From: Candidatus Methylomicrobium oryzae
GTDB lineage: Bacteria; Pseudomonadota; Gammaproteobacteria; Methylococcales; Methylomonadaceae
Length of the DNA: 64,000 nt
Direction: 5' to 3'
NCBI RefSeq assembly: GCF_016745425.1
Contig: NZ_JAERVK010000008.1
Coordinates: forward strand, 169,877-233,876
Shown here piece after piece: positions 27,054-36,517 of this stretch. The notes below the pieces were generated by a model. It was given only the letters and a program-made list of their open reading frames with translations. It searched no databases and had not been told where the DNA came from. The position numbers and the translations under genes were made by a program. The number at the start of each line of letters is the position of its first letter. Position 1 is the stretch's first letter.

Positions 27054-29369
27054 ATGAGCAAACCGTCCTATCCCGAAAACTGGAACGACATCGATACCGG
27101 ACTTTATTCCCGATCGGTCAAAATTTTCAACCAAGTACGTAAGTTGCTCAGCGTCAAAATGAAGCTGCACGCTGAAGAGCAGGTCGAAAAAGGCGACATT
27201 TTTCTGTTCAACCACTTTTCGCGCTTCGAAACTTTTATTCCTCAGTTTTTGATTTACGAAAAAACGGGCGCTTACTGCTGCGCCATTGCTTCGGGCGAAT
27301 TTTTCAGGGAAGACAATGTACTGTCCCGCTATTTGAGCAATGTCGGATGCTTTCCGCACAATCATCCGCGCCTGTTTCAATTGCTCGCCGCGCAGATTCT
27401 GCGCGGCCGCAAGGTGATCATCTTTCCGGAAGGGGGGATGGTCAAGGACCACCGGGTGATGGACGTGAAAGGCCATTACAGCGTCTATTCCCGGCTCACG
27501 GGCGAACGGCGCAAGCATCATACCGGCGCCGCGGTATTGGCGCAGGGCCTCGAGATCTTCAAGGAAATGATTCGGACCGCCTATCAGGAAAAAAATCATG
27601 CGCAACTGGTGCGCTGGAAGGAGCAGTTGGAACTCGACAGTTTGGACCAGTTGCTGACTTCCGCGCTCAAACCCACGCTAATCATTCCCTCCAATATCAC
27701 GTTTTACCCGATCAGGACGTCCGAAAATTTATTGCTGACCAGCGTCGAGCTGTTTTCCGGCGGCTTATCCATGCGCCAGACCGAAGAATTGCTGGTCGAA
27801 GGCAATATCATTTTCAGGAACACCGACATGGACATCCGGATGGGAACCCCGGTCAATCCGCAGGAAGACTGGAGCTGGAGCACCAAAGCGCTGCAAGACT
27901 TGGTGGCGGCCGAGTTGACGTCGCTGGACGATATCTTCACGATGCCGCTGGCTCCCAAAAACTGGAAACACAAACTGCTCGGCTCTCTGCTGAAGGCCTC
28001 TTCCAATATGACGCGCAACCGCTATATGGAAGAAATCTATGCCAACGTCACGATCAACCTGAGCCATCTGGCTTCGACCCTGATCATGCATTGCATCGAA
28101 AACGGCCAGCTGCTGATCGAGCGCCAGCGCTTTTATAACGCGCTGTACATCGGCGTGAAGAAACTCCAGACCAACACGTCCATCCATCTGCATCGAAGCC
28201 TGCTGAATCCGAACTATTACCGAAACCTGAACATCGGTACCAATCAGAGTTTCGAGCATTTCATCAATGTCGCCAAATTATCCGATTTGATTGTCGAAGA
28301 GGGCGAGTATTACCGTTTCCTGCCCAAATTGCTCGAAGAGCACGATTTTGACCTGATCCGCCTGGAAAACCTGATCGCGGTTTACAACAACGAGGCCGAA
28401 CCGATCGCCGCGATCGGCAAGACGATGATCGCGGCGCTGGCCGAATGCGACCGGCTCGATCCCGAAGAACTCGCCGGCTGGCGGTTCGAAGACGAGCAGA
28501 TGGACCTGAAGTGGGAGCTCCACAAATACACCAAGCCCATTTACGAAGACATCAACGATCACGAAACCGCCACCGAAGACCCCTCGCCTTTTCTGCTCCA
28601 GCCGGTCGAAGAAAACGGCATCGGCGTACTGCTGATTCACGGCCTGCTCGCCAGTCCCTCGGAAATGAAAGGCTACGGTGTCCACCTGATGCACCAAGGC
28701 TATACGGTGATGGGCGTCCGTTTGAAAGGGCACGGTTCCTCGCCTTACGCGCTGCGGGACCAAAGTTGGGAGGATTGGTACACTTCGGTCGTCAACGGCT
28801 TCGAAATCCTGAAACTGCACTGCCGGAAGATCGTCGTGACCGGTTTTTCCACCGGCGGCGCGCTGGCGTTGAAACTGGCCTCCGAAAATCGCCCGGAGAT
28901 CCTCGGTGTCAGCGCCGCGGCGGTCCCGTTGAAATTCATCAACCCAACCTTCATGCTGATCCCTTTCCTGCACGGTACGAACAAGTTTGTGGATTGGGTA
29001 TCTTCCTACGAGGGAGTCAAGCCATTCCTGGAAAACGTCTCGGAACATCCGCACGTCAATTACCGGAACGTGCCGGTTCGTTGCCTCTATGAATTACGGC
29101 TTCTGATTCAGCATCTGGACGAATTTTTACCCAAGATCGAAATTCCGGTCTTGATTACTCATGGCGATCAGGACCCTGTGGTTTCAGTCAAAAGCGCGCC
29201 GGAAATCATGCAGAAAATCAGAGTCCCGGACAGACAACTGAAAATACTGAAATCGAAGCGGCACGGCATCATCATGGAAAACATCGACGGCATGTGGAAG
29301 ATCAACGATGACTTTATTATTCATTGCACGAGTGAAACAAAAGCGGCCGAATTCAGTCGGATTGAGTAA
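27054..29369 (+). CDS. PlsC-like acyltransferase fused to alpha/beta hydrolase
   Basis: The 771-residue protein joins two lipid-active domains. The N-terminal part (about 40-260) is glycerolphosphate acyltransferase-like: NHFSRFE near residue 52 corresponds to the HxxxxD motif (with E for D), and FPEGGM near 124 to FPEGT. The middle (about 260-510) is helical and unassigned. The C-terminal part (about 515-771) is a monoglyceride lipase/carboxylesterase-type hydrolase: VLLIHGLLASPSEM, GFSTGGALAL with nucleophile Ser (about 599), ITHGDQDPVV with Asp (about 705), and SKRHGI with His (about 736). No signal peptide is visible. It follows an mlaA paralogue and precedes beta-oxidation genes. The substrate is unknown. 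Confidence 0.87.
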   Translation: MSKPSYPENWNDIDTGLYSRSVKIFNQVRKLLSVKMKLHAEEQVEKGDIFLFNHFSRFETFIPQFLIYEKTGAYCCAIASGEFFREDNVLSRYLSNVGCFPHNHPRLFQLLAAQILRGRKVIIFPEGGMVKDHRVMDVKGHYSVYSRLTGERRKHHTGAAVLAQGLEIFKEMIRTAYQEKNHAQLVRWKEQLELDSLDQLLTSALKPTLIIPSNITFYPIRTSENLLLTSVELFSGGLSMRQTEELLVEGNIIFRNTDMDIRMGTPVNPQEDWSWSTKALQDLVAAELTSLDDIFTMPLAPKNWKHKLLGSLLKASSNMTRNRYMEEIYANVTINLSHLASTLIMHCIENGQLLIERQRFYNALYIGVKKLQTNTSIHLHRSLLNPNYYRNLNIGTNQSFEHFINVAKLSDLIVEEGEYYRFLPKLLEEHDFDLIRLENLIAVYNNEAEPIAAIGKTMIAALAECDRLDPEELAGWRFEDEQMDLKWELHKYTKPIYEDINDHETATEDPSPFLLQPVEENGIGVLLIHGLLASPSEMKGYGVHLMHQGYTVMGVRLKGHGSSPYALRDQSWEDWYTSVVNGFEILKLHCRKIVVTGFSTGGALALKLASENRPEILGVSAAAVPLKFINPTFMLIPFLHGTNKFVDWVSSYEGVKPFLENVSEHPHVNYRNVPVRCLYELRLLIQHLDEFLPKIEIPVLITHGDQDPVVSVKSAPEIMQKIRVPDRQLKILKSKRHGIIMENIDGMWKINDDFIIHCTSETKAAEFSRIE

Positions 29370-29519
29370 AAATGCGAGCCGGGCAGCGCCCGCCGAAACA
29401 GGGCCGTCTTATCCGGCCAGGAGTAATCAACCCATTTTACACCCTACCCGTTCCGCTGCCGTGATCGTCGCCCGGTAAAAAATCAATCCTACTGCATATA
29501 AATAACAGGAGTCGAATTT

Positions 29520-30659
29520 ATGAAAAACGTGGTTATTTCCGGCTATTGCCGGTCACCGTTTACCCCGGCCAGCAAGGGCGTGCTGAGCAAAGTCCGTCCC
29601 GACGACCTTGCTGCCCAGGTCATAAAAGGATTGATAGACAAAACCGGGGTCAACCCCGCCGACATTGAAGATCTGATTCTCGGCTGCGCATTTCCGGAAG
29701 GCGAACAGGGTATGAACGTCGCCCGCATCATCGGGCAGATTGCCGAGCTGCCGGTGACCGTCGCCGGCACCACGGTCAACCGGTTCTGCGGCTCGTCGAT
29801 GCAGTCGATCCATATCGCGGCCGGCGCGATTCAATGGAATGCCGGCGACGCGTTCATCTGTGCCGGGGTCGAGTCGATGTCGCGCGTTCCGATGGGCGGC
29901 TTCAACTATATGCCGAATCCTGTGCTCTACCGGAATTATCCGGAAGTGTATATCAGTATGGGCGATACGGCCGAAAATCTGGCCAAGCAGTACAGTCTCT
30001 CGCGCGAGGAACAGGAGTCTTTCGCACTGCTGAGCCAGGAGAGAGCCTACAACGCGCAGCTGAAAAACCATTTTGTCGATGAAATCGTTCCGATCAAAAC
30101 CCCGCTGGGAGTGGTGGACCTGGACGGCTGCCTGCGGCCCGACTCGAGCGCGGCCGGATTGGCCCAATTGCCGCCCGCGTTTCAGGCTGGGGGGACCGTT
30201 ACCGCCGGTACTTCCTCACCGTTGACCGACGGCGCGGCCTCGGTGCTGGTGTGCAGCGAAGAGTATGCCGATGCCCATAACCTGCCGAAGCTCGCCCGGA
30301 TCAAATCGATCGCGGTATCGGGCTGCGCGCCGGAAATCATGGGCATGGGCCCGGTTTCCGCGACCGAGAAAGCTTTGAAACGCGCGGGGCTCGACCTCGA
30401 CGACATCGATATCATCGAACTGAACGAAGCTTTTTCGGCGCAATTCCTCGCCGTTTTAAAAGCGATGCCGATCCCGATACATAAACTCAATCTCGACGGC
30501 GGCGCAATCGCGCTGGGCCATCCGCTCGGCGCGAGCGGCGCCCGGATCACCGGCAAGGCGGCCAGCCTATTGGTCCGCGAAGGCAAACGCTACGCGCTGG
30601 CCACGCAATGCATCGGCGGCGGTCAAGGCATTGCCACGATACTGGAGGCGATCCAATGA
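29520..30659 (+). CDS. fadA: Acetyl-CoA acyltransferase (thiolase)
   Basis: The 379-residue thiolase has the acylated cysteine in NRFCGSSMQSIHIAAG (about 91), the GGAIALGHPLGASGARI histidine loop (about 330-340) and the second cysteine in ATQCIGGGQG. It cleaves 3-ketoacyl-CoA in beta-oxidation (or condenses acetyl-CoA). Its last codon overlaps the next start (ATGA), which couples it with the dehydrogenase/hydratase partner. Substrate chain length cannot be told from sequence. Confidence 0.94.
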   Translation: MKNVVISGYCRSPFTPASKGVLSKVRPDDLAAQVIKGLIDKTGVNPADIEDLILGCAFPEGEQGMNVARIIGQIAELPVTVAGTTVNRFCGSSMQSIHIAAGAIQWNAGDAFICAGVESMSRVPMGGFNYMPNPVLYRNYPEVYISMGDTAENLAKQYSLSREEQESFALLSQERAYNAQLKNHFVDEIVPIKTPLGVVDLDGCLRPDSSAAGLAQLPPAFQAGGTVTAGTSSPLTDGAASVLVCSEEYADAHNLPKLARIKSIAVSGCAPEIMGMGPVSATEKALKRAGLDLDDIDIIELNEAFSAQFLAVLKAMPIPIHKLNLDGGAIALGHPLGASGARITGKAASLLVREGKRYALATQCIGGGQGIATILEAIQ

Positions 30660-32974
30660 ACATTCAACATGTCGCCGTGGTCGGCGCGGGCGTGATGGGC
30701 GCCAGCATCGCCGCCCACATCAGTAACGCCGGCTGCAAAGTGATGCTGCTCGATATCGTGCCGGAGAATGCTTCCGACCGTTCGGTCATCGCGAAAACCG
30801 CGATCGAAAAACTGTTGAAGGCCGACCCGGCGCCGTTCATGCATAAGGACAACGCAAAGCTGATCACACCCGGCAATATCGAGGACGATCTGCCGAAACT
30901 GGCCGAGGTCGACTGGGTGATCGAAGCGGTGGTCGAACATCCGGGCATCAAGAAGTCGCTCTATCAAAAGCTGGACACTGTGTGCCGAAACGATTGCATC
31001 ATTTCTTCGAACACGTCCACCCTGCCCTTGCGCCTGCTGGTCAAGGATCTTCCCGAAAGCTTCCGGCAGCGCTTTCTGATCACGCATTTTTTCAATCCGC
31101 CGCGCTACATGCGCCTGCTGGAACTGGTGTCGAGCCCGGAAACACGGCCGGACCTGCTCGAAGCGGTTAAACAGTTTGCCGACATCAAGCTCGGCAAAAA
31201 TTGCGTGGCCTGCCACGATACCCCCGGTTTCATCGGCAACCGGATCGGCATCTACTGGACCCTTTGCGGCCTGCATGAAGCGATCGCGCTCGATTTGACC
31301 GTCGAGCAAGCCGACGCGGCGATTTCGCTGCCTTTCGGGATTCCTAAAACCGGCATTTTCGGCCTGCTCGACCTGGTCGGCCTCGACCTGATTCCGCATA
31401 TCCTGGCCAGCATGAAGCAGGCCCTGCCGCCGAGCGATCCGTTTCATCAGCTCGGTGAACTGCCGCAAGTCGTGCAAAAGATGATCGCCGACGGCTATAC
31501 CGGCCGCAAAGGCAAAGGCGGCTTTTACCGCCTGAATAAGCAGGACGGCGGTAAGGTCAAAGAGTCGGTCGACCTTAAGACCGGCCATTATGCCCTTTCC
31601 GTCAAAGCCGATTTGAATGCGCTGCAGGCAGCGCAAAAATCCGGTTTTCAGACGCTTCTGTCGCATTCGGACCCGGCCGCGGTTTTCGCCTGGCGGGTGA
31701 TGTCGAAAACGCTCGGTTACGCGGCGAGCCTTGCGCCGGAAATCAGCGACGATATGACTGCCGTCGATGCAGCGATGCGCGACGGCTATAACTGGAAATC
31801 CGGCCCGTTCGAACTGCTCGACCAAATTGGTGTCGCCTGGTTTGTCGATAAATTGCAATCCGAAAACCGGCCCGTACCGCCGCTGTTGGCGAACAGGCAG
31901 CCGCTCTACAAGGCCGAGGCCGGCAAATTGCAGGCGGAAGGTTTTGACGGCGCTTATCGGCCGGTGACGCGGGCTCCCGGTATCGAACTGCTGTCCGACG
32001 TGAAGCTCCGCGGCGCCCCGGTTTTGCAAAACCGCTCGGCCAGTCTCTGGGACGCGGGCGACGGAGTCGCCTGCCTGGAATTTCACAGCAAAATGAATAC
32101 GCTCGACATGGAGATCATGGAACTGATCCGGCAAAGCGTCGACCAGGTACGGAGCGGCTTCAAGGCGCTGGTAATTCACAACGAAGGCGAAAATTTCTCG
32201 GCCGGCGCCAATCTCAGCCTGTTGATGCAGGCGATCCACAACCAGGACTGGAACGCCGTCGCCGGTTTGATTACGACCGGCCAACAGGCTTACCAGGCGC
32301 TGAAATATGCGCCGTTCCCGGTCGTCGGCGCGCCAAACGGGCTGGCCCTGGGCGGCGGCTGCGAAATCCTGCTGCACTGCGATGCGATCCAGGCCCATGC
32401 GGAACTTTACATGGGCCTCGTCGAAGTCGGCGTCGGGCTGATTCCGGGCTGGGGCGGCTGTAAGGAATACCTCAGGCGCTGGTTCGCGTTTCCGAAAAAA
32501 CCGGGCGGGCCGATTCCACCGATCGTAAAGGCGTTTCAGACGGTCAGCCTGGCAACCGTCTCGAAATCGGCGGCCGATGCGAAAGAATTGCTCTATCTGG
32601 GCAAGGACGACGGCATCACGATGAACAAATTTCGCCTCCTGGCCGATGCGAAAGCGAAGGCGCTGGCACTGGCCGAAAATTATGCGCCGCCGGAGCCGGC
32701 CGTATTCAGGCTGCCCGGCAAGACGGCACGCGTGATGCTGAACATGGGCGTCAAAGCCTTTCATGTACTTGGCAAGGCCACCGATTACGACCTCGTGGTG
32801 CTCGGCCAACTGGCCAAGGTGCTCAGCGGCGGCGACACCGATATCACCCAGCCGTTAACCGAAGACGACATCCTCGCGTTAGAATGCGAAGCGTTCGTCG
32901 AACTGGTCAAGCAACCTGGCACGCTGGCCAGGCTCGACCACATGCTGAAAACGGGCAAACCGCTGAGGAATTGA
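30656..32974 (+). CDS. fadN: FadN-type 3-hydroxyacyl-CoA dehydrogenase/enoyl-CoA hydratase
   Basis: The 772-residue enzyme begins with an NAD-binding 3-hydroxyacyl-CoA dehydrogenase (VAVVGAGVMGASIAAHISNAG; THFFNPPRYMRLLELV; DTPGFIGNRIG). The enoyl-CoA hydratase comes second (about 480-640; NEGENFSAGANLSLL, LALGGGCEILLHCD, LVEVGVGLIPGWGG with the catalytic Glu). This order is the reverse of E. coli FadB/FadJ and matches FadN (YusL) of Bacillus. With the thiolase before and FadE after, the order fadA-fadN-fadE also recalls the Bacillus operon genes. The start is fixed by the ATGA overlap. Confidence 0.94.
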   Translation: MNIQHVAVVGAGVMGASIAAHISNAGCKVMLLDIVPENASDRSVIAKTAIEKLLKADPAPFMHKDNAKLITPGNIEDDLPKLAEVDWVIEAVVEHPGIKKSLYQKLDTVCRNDCIISSNTSTLPLRLLVKDLPESFRQRFLITHFFNPPRYMRLLELVSSPETRPDLLEAVKQFADIKLGKNCVACHDTPGFIGNRIGIYWTLCGLHEAIALDLTVEQADAAISLPFGIPKTGIFGLLDLVGLDLIPHILASMKQALPPSDPFHQLGELPQVVQKMIADGYTGRKGKGGFYRLNKQDGGKVKESVDLKTGHYALSVKADLNALQAAQKSGFQTLLSHSDPAAVFAWRVMSKTLGYAASLAPEISDDMTAVDAAMRDGYNWKSGPFELLDQIGVAWFVDKLQSENRPVPPLLANRQPLYKAEAGKLQAEGFDGAYRPVTRAPGIELLSDVKLRGAPVLQNRSASLWDAGDGVACLEFHSKMNTLDMEIMELIRQSVDQVRSGFKALVIHNEGENFSAGANLSLLMQAIHNQDWNAVAGLITTGQQAYQALKYAPFPVVGAPNGLALGGGCEILLHCDAIQAHAELYMGLVEVGVGLIPGWGGCKEYLRRWFAFPKKPGGPIPPIVKAFQTVSLATVSKSAADAKELLYLGKDDGITMNKFRLLADAKAKALALAENYAPPEPAVFRLPGKTARVMLNMGVKAFHVLGKATDYDLVVLGQLAKVLSGGDTDITQPLTEDDILALECEAFVELVKQPGTLARLDHMLKTGKPLRN

Positions 32975-33086
32975 CTTTGGGATGTGGCTAAAAATAACTT
33001 TCTGATGCAGGGCTTTGGTATAAGAACTATAAAAATATGAAGTGCCTGTAAACGCGGCGCTTCCGACAGCAACAGGAGAAATCGTC

Positions 33087-35519
33087 ATGCTTTGGTTTAT
33101 TGCTTTAATCGCCCTGGTATTGGCGGTGTGCTACCGGCGTACTTCCTTATTGATGGCTACCTGGGTGATAGGCCTGTGGCTGATGGCCTACCTATTGGCC
33201 TATGGCGTGACGCCTTTCAGCCAGGGTTTATGGGCTTTGTATCTGCTCATCTTCATGCCGCTGAACATCAATACGCTGCGCATGAAATGGATCAGCCGGC
33301 CGATGTTCAAACTGATGAAAGCGGCCTTGCCGCCGATGTCGCAGACCGAGCGGGAAGCGCTCGAAGCAGGCACGGTCTGGTGGGATGCGGAACTGTTCTC
33401 CGGCAAGCCGAACTGGAAAATGCTGCAGGATCTGCCCGCCGCCCGCCTGTCTACCGAGGAACAGGCTTTCATCGATGGTCCGGTGGAAACCCTGTGCGCG
33501 ATGCTGAACGACTGGGACATCACCCGCAACCGGATGGACTTGCCAAAGGAAGTCTGGGACTACATCAAACGCGAAAAATTTTGCGGCATGATCATTCCGA
33601 AGCGCTACGGCGGCCTCGAATTTTCCGAAACGGCGCATTCGGAAGTGGTGATGAAGCTTTCGAGCCGCAGCTCGACCGCTGCGGTGACCGTGATGGTGCC
33701 GAACTCGCTCGGGCCTGCGAAACTGCTGTTGGTCTACGGCACCGAGGAGCAAAAAAACCACTATCTGCCGCGCCTTGCGAACGGGGAAGAAATTCCGGCC
33801 TTCGCGCTGACCGGTCCGCACGCGGGCAGCGACGCGGGCGCGATGCCCGATACCGGCATCGTCTGCTACCAGGATTTCAAAGGCCGAAAGACGCTCGGCA
33901 TCCGGTTGAACTGGGAAAAACGCTACATCACGCTCGGCCCGGTTGCGACCGTTTTAGGTTTGGCGTTCAAGCTCTACGATCCTGATCGCCTAATCGGCGA
34001 CAAGCAAAATATCGGCATCACCCTCGCACTAATTCCGACCAATACGCCGGGCATGTCGATCGGTCGCCGGCACTTTCCGCTCGACTCCGCCTTCCAGAAC
34101 GGCCCGAACTGGGGCAAGGACGTATTCATTCCGATGGACTGGGTGATCGGCGGGATCGATCAGGTCGGCAACGGCTGGAAAATGCTAATGCAATGCCTCG
34201 CGACCGGACGCGCGATCTCATTGCCCGCGCTCAGCGTCGGCGGCGCCAAATTCACCAGCCGGAACACCGGCGCCTATGCGCGTATCCGCAAACAGTTCAA
34301 CGTGCCGATCGGCGAATTCGAGGGTATCGAAGAGCCGCTCGCGCACATGGCCGGCCAGGCCTACCTGATGGATGCCGCGCGTAAGGTCACCTGTGCGGCA
34401 CTCGACCAAGGCGAAAAGCCGTCGGTGATCTCCGCGATCCTGAAATACGAGCTGACCGAACGGATGCGCAAGGTAATCAACGACGGGATGGACATCCAGG
34501 GCGGCTCCGGCATCTGCATGGGGCCTCGGAACTATCTCGGCCGCCTATACGAGGTGATTCCGGTCAGCATTACCGTCGAAGGCGCAAACATCCTGACCCG
34601 CACGATGATGATCTTCGGCCAGGGCGCAGTCCGCTGCCATCCGTACATTCAAAAGGAAATGGCCGTTTTGAACCGGAGCGATAATGCCGAAGCTGCCGCC
34701 GAACAGTTCGACAGGATACTGTTCGAACACATCGGTTTTTTCATGCGCAATCTGGCTATAAGCTTCTGGTTCGGCCTGAGCGGGGGCCGCCTTGCTTCGG
34801 TGCCCGGCGACAAGTATAGCCGGCGCTATTATCGCCAAGTCGCGCGCTTCAGCGCCGGTTTTGCTTTACTGGCCGACTTTGCTTTATTGACGCTGGGCGG
34901 CGCCCTGAAACGCCGGGAACGGCTATCCGGCCGTTTCGCCGACGCACTCGGCAACCTGTATCTGTGTTCCTGCGTGCTGAAGCACTACCAGAACGAAGGC
35001 GGCCTGGACGACGATTTGCCCTTGCTGCACTGGGCCTGCCGGCAAACCCTGTATCAAACGCAGCAAGCATTAACGGAAATCTTGTGGAAGCTGCCGATGC
35101 GCCCAGCCGTCTGGCTGCTGCGCCTATTCATCTTCCCGCTCGGCAAACCCTGCCTGCCGCCCGGCGAACGGCTGATTCACCAGACGGCATCGGTTCTTCT
35201 AATCGAATCGCCCGCGCGCGACCGCCTGACCCGCGGCATTTACATCAACAACCAGCCGGACGATCCGACCGGCCGAATCGAAGTCGCGTTCAAGGCCGTG
35301 CTCGCCGCCTCGCCGGTCGAGGCGAAGCTTCGCCAGGCGCAAAAGAAAAAGCTGCTGGGCAAAGGCGACCCGTCGCACGCCGCCGCCGAAGCCCTGGCCA
35401 AAGGGCTCATCACCGAACTGGAAGCCGGCCTGATCGACGCCGCCAACAAAGCCCGGCTCGCGGCAATTACGGTTGACGATTTCAGCCCGGAAGAGATGGC
35501 CGGCGTCAAGCGGTCCTGA
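33087..35519 (+). CDS. fadE: Acyl-CoA dehydrogenase FadE
   Basis: The 810-residue FadE-type dehydrogenase has two N-terminal membrane segments (LWFIALIALVLAVCY and WVIGLWLMAYLLAYG), a flavin dehydrogenase core (MIIPKRYGGLEFS, FALTGPHAGSDAGAMPD, GGSGICMGPRN) and the long C-terminal extension (DUF1974) special to FadE. It performs the first oxidation of acyl-CoA. The start has AACAGGAGAAATCGTC just before ATG; the 15-residue longer frame has no such site. Length matches E. coli FadE (814). Confidence 0.95.
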   Translation: MLWFIALIALVLAVCYRRTSLLMATWVIGLWLMAYLLAYGVTPFSQGLWALYLLIFMPLNINTLRMKWISRPMFKLMKAALPPMSQTEREALEAGTVWWDAELFSGKPNWKMLQDLPAARLSTEEQAFIDGPVETLCAMLNDWDITRNRMDLPKEVWDYIKREKFCGMIIPKRYGGLEFSETAHSEVVMKLSSRSSTAAVTVMVPNSLGPAKLLLVYGTEEQKNHYLPRLANGEEIPAFALTGPHAGSDAGAMPDTGIVCYQDFKGRKTLGIRLNWEKRYITLGPVATVLGLAFKLYDPDRLIGDKQNIGITLALIPTNTPGMSIGRRHFPLDSAFQNGPNWGKDVFIPMDWVIGGIDQVGNGWKMLMQCLATGRAISLPALSVGGAKFTSRNTGAYARIRKQFNVPIGEFEGIEEPLAHMAGQAYLMDAARKVTCAALDQGEKPSVISAILKYELTERMRKVINDGMDIQGGSGICMGPRNYLGRLYEVIPVSITVEGANILTRTMMIFGQGAVRCHPYIQKEMAVLNRSDNAEAAAEQFDRILFEHIGFFMRNLAISFWFGLSGGRLASVPGDKYSRRYYRQVARFSAGFALLADFALLTLGGALKRRERLSGRFADALGNLYLCSCVLKHYQNEGGLDDDLPLLHWACRQTLYQTQQALTEILWKLPMRPAVWLLRLFIFPLGKPCLPPGERLIHQTASVLLIESPARDRLTRGIYINNQPDDPTGRIEVAFKAVLAASPVEAKLRQAQKKKLLGKGDPSHAAAEALAKGLITELEAGLIDAANKARLAAITVDDFSPEEMAGVKRS

Positions 35520-35837
35520 CATTTTCGTTGGGCGTTTTGGCGCCGGCAATGCGCCTAACGATCAAAACCCACTTGTGGCGCAGCAGTCGACTATTTTGCG
35601 CCATATAAACCATGGGTGCATTTTTAAGCTGGCACGATAACGAACTCCACCCCTTGCGAATGTGCAGGATGGAGTTCGTTCCTTACCGCATCCTTCATGC
35701 TCATGCCAAATCCCTGCGCTGTATTACAGCCTCTTTGCTAAACTGATAAGTGGTCAACCTTTGCCGTTGCCAAATTATTTGCCATAGAAAGCGGCTAAAG
35801 GAAGAAGTCCAACATCTTTATTTTCCGGAGAATAACA
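35520..35837. other. Intergenic stretch with hairpins
   Basis: About 320 bases without a gene. Two inverted repeats are seen: TGGCGCA with TGCGCCA (near 35576-35602), and the 11-bp pair at 35639-35680. An AATTATTTGCC...TTCCGGAGAATAACA stretch leads into the ankyrin gene. Confidence 0.4.
35639..35680. repeat. Inverted repeat downstream of fadE
   Basis: AACGAACTCCA (35639-35649) and TGGAGTTCGTT (35670-35680) form a perfect 11-bp stem with a 20-nt loop. No T-run follows. Confidence 0.55.
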
Positions 35838-36245
35838 ATGATTAAAAAACTTGCCGCAAGCTATGGCCGCGCCTTATTGAAATCCTTCTTCGCTGTACTC
35901 GGGCTCTGCGCTGCTATGCCTGCAACTATTGTCGTCGCCGCCGATCCGGTCACTGCGCGCAAAGACTTGAAAGAAATGGGGGTCGATTACACCGAACAGC
36001 AATTCGCCAAATCTGCAGGCGAAGGCGATATGACTGCCGTCAACTTGTTTCTCGAGGCCGGCATGGACGTGAACGCCGGCGGCGGAGCCGCACTTGGTCT
36101 GGCGGCCGGACGGGGACAACTGGAAATGGTCAAGCTGCTGTTGTCCAAAGGCGCGAAACCGACCGCCAATTCCTTGCAATTCGCTCGCACCAGAGGGCAT
36201 GCGGAAATAGAAAAAATCCTGGTTGAAGCCGGTGCGAAGGAATAA
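35838..36245 (+). CDS. Small exported ankyrin-repeat protein
   Basis: The 135-residue protein has a signal peptide (KSFFAVLGLCAAMPATIVVAADP, cleavage after about residue 35) and about three ankyrin repeats: EQQFAKSAGEGDMTAVNLFL, GGGAALGLAAGRGQLEMVKLLLSKGA and NSLQFARTRGHAEIEKILVEAGA. Such small periplasmic ankyrin proteins usually bind a partner protein; the partner is unknown. The start follows TTCCGGAGAATAACA. It is a single gene. Confidence 0.88.
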   Translation: MIKKLAASYGRALLKSFFAVLGLCAAMPATIVVAADPVTARKDLKEMGVDYTEQQFAKSAGEGDMTAVNLFLEAGMDVNAGGGAALGLAAGRGQLEMVKLLLSKGAKPTANSLQFARTRGHAEIEKILVEAGAKE

Positions 36246-36284
36246 TTTTTTGTCGTTCCTCCATTATTACGATGCACTAGCCCT

Positions 36285-36437
36285 TAGGATGGGTAGAGGC
36301 GCCAGCCGAAACCCATCGATCGAACCTGCCCAATCCCAAGAACACAAGCCTAATTTGGTGTCGCGATGCAAAAATAAGGAGTTTGATCCATATTTTTTAT
36401 CCCAACTGATGGGCTTCGCTACGCTCTACCCATCCTA
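36285..36437. repeat. Palindromic repeat element, family A, copy 2
   Basis: TAGGATGGGTAGAG (36285-36298) pairs perfectly with CTCTACCCATCCTA (36424-36437). Inside, GAAACCCATC and GATGGGCTTC form a second pair. The 31 bases 36292-36322 are identical, inverted, to 12310-12340. Confidence 0.78.
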
Positions 36438-36517
36438 GATCTCGACGTAAAACCTTCATTACCCCATCAGCTTTTCGGGTTAAAATAAGGAATTAAATTG
36501 AAATTCCAGCTATTACC

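Noticed and set aside
36438..36517. TPP riboswitch upstream of thiD
   Set aside because: The 80-base leader shows none of the conserved TPP aptamer segments.
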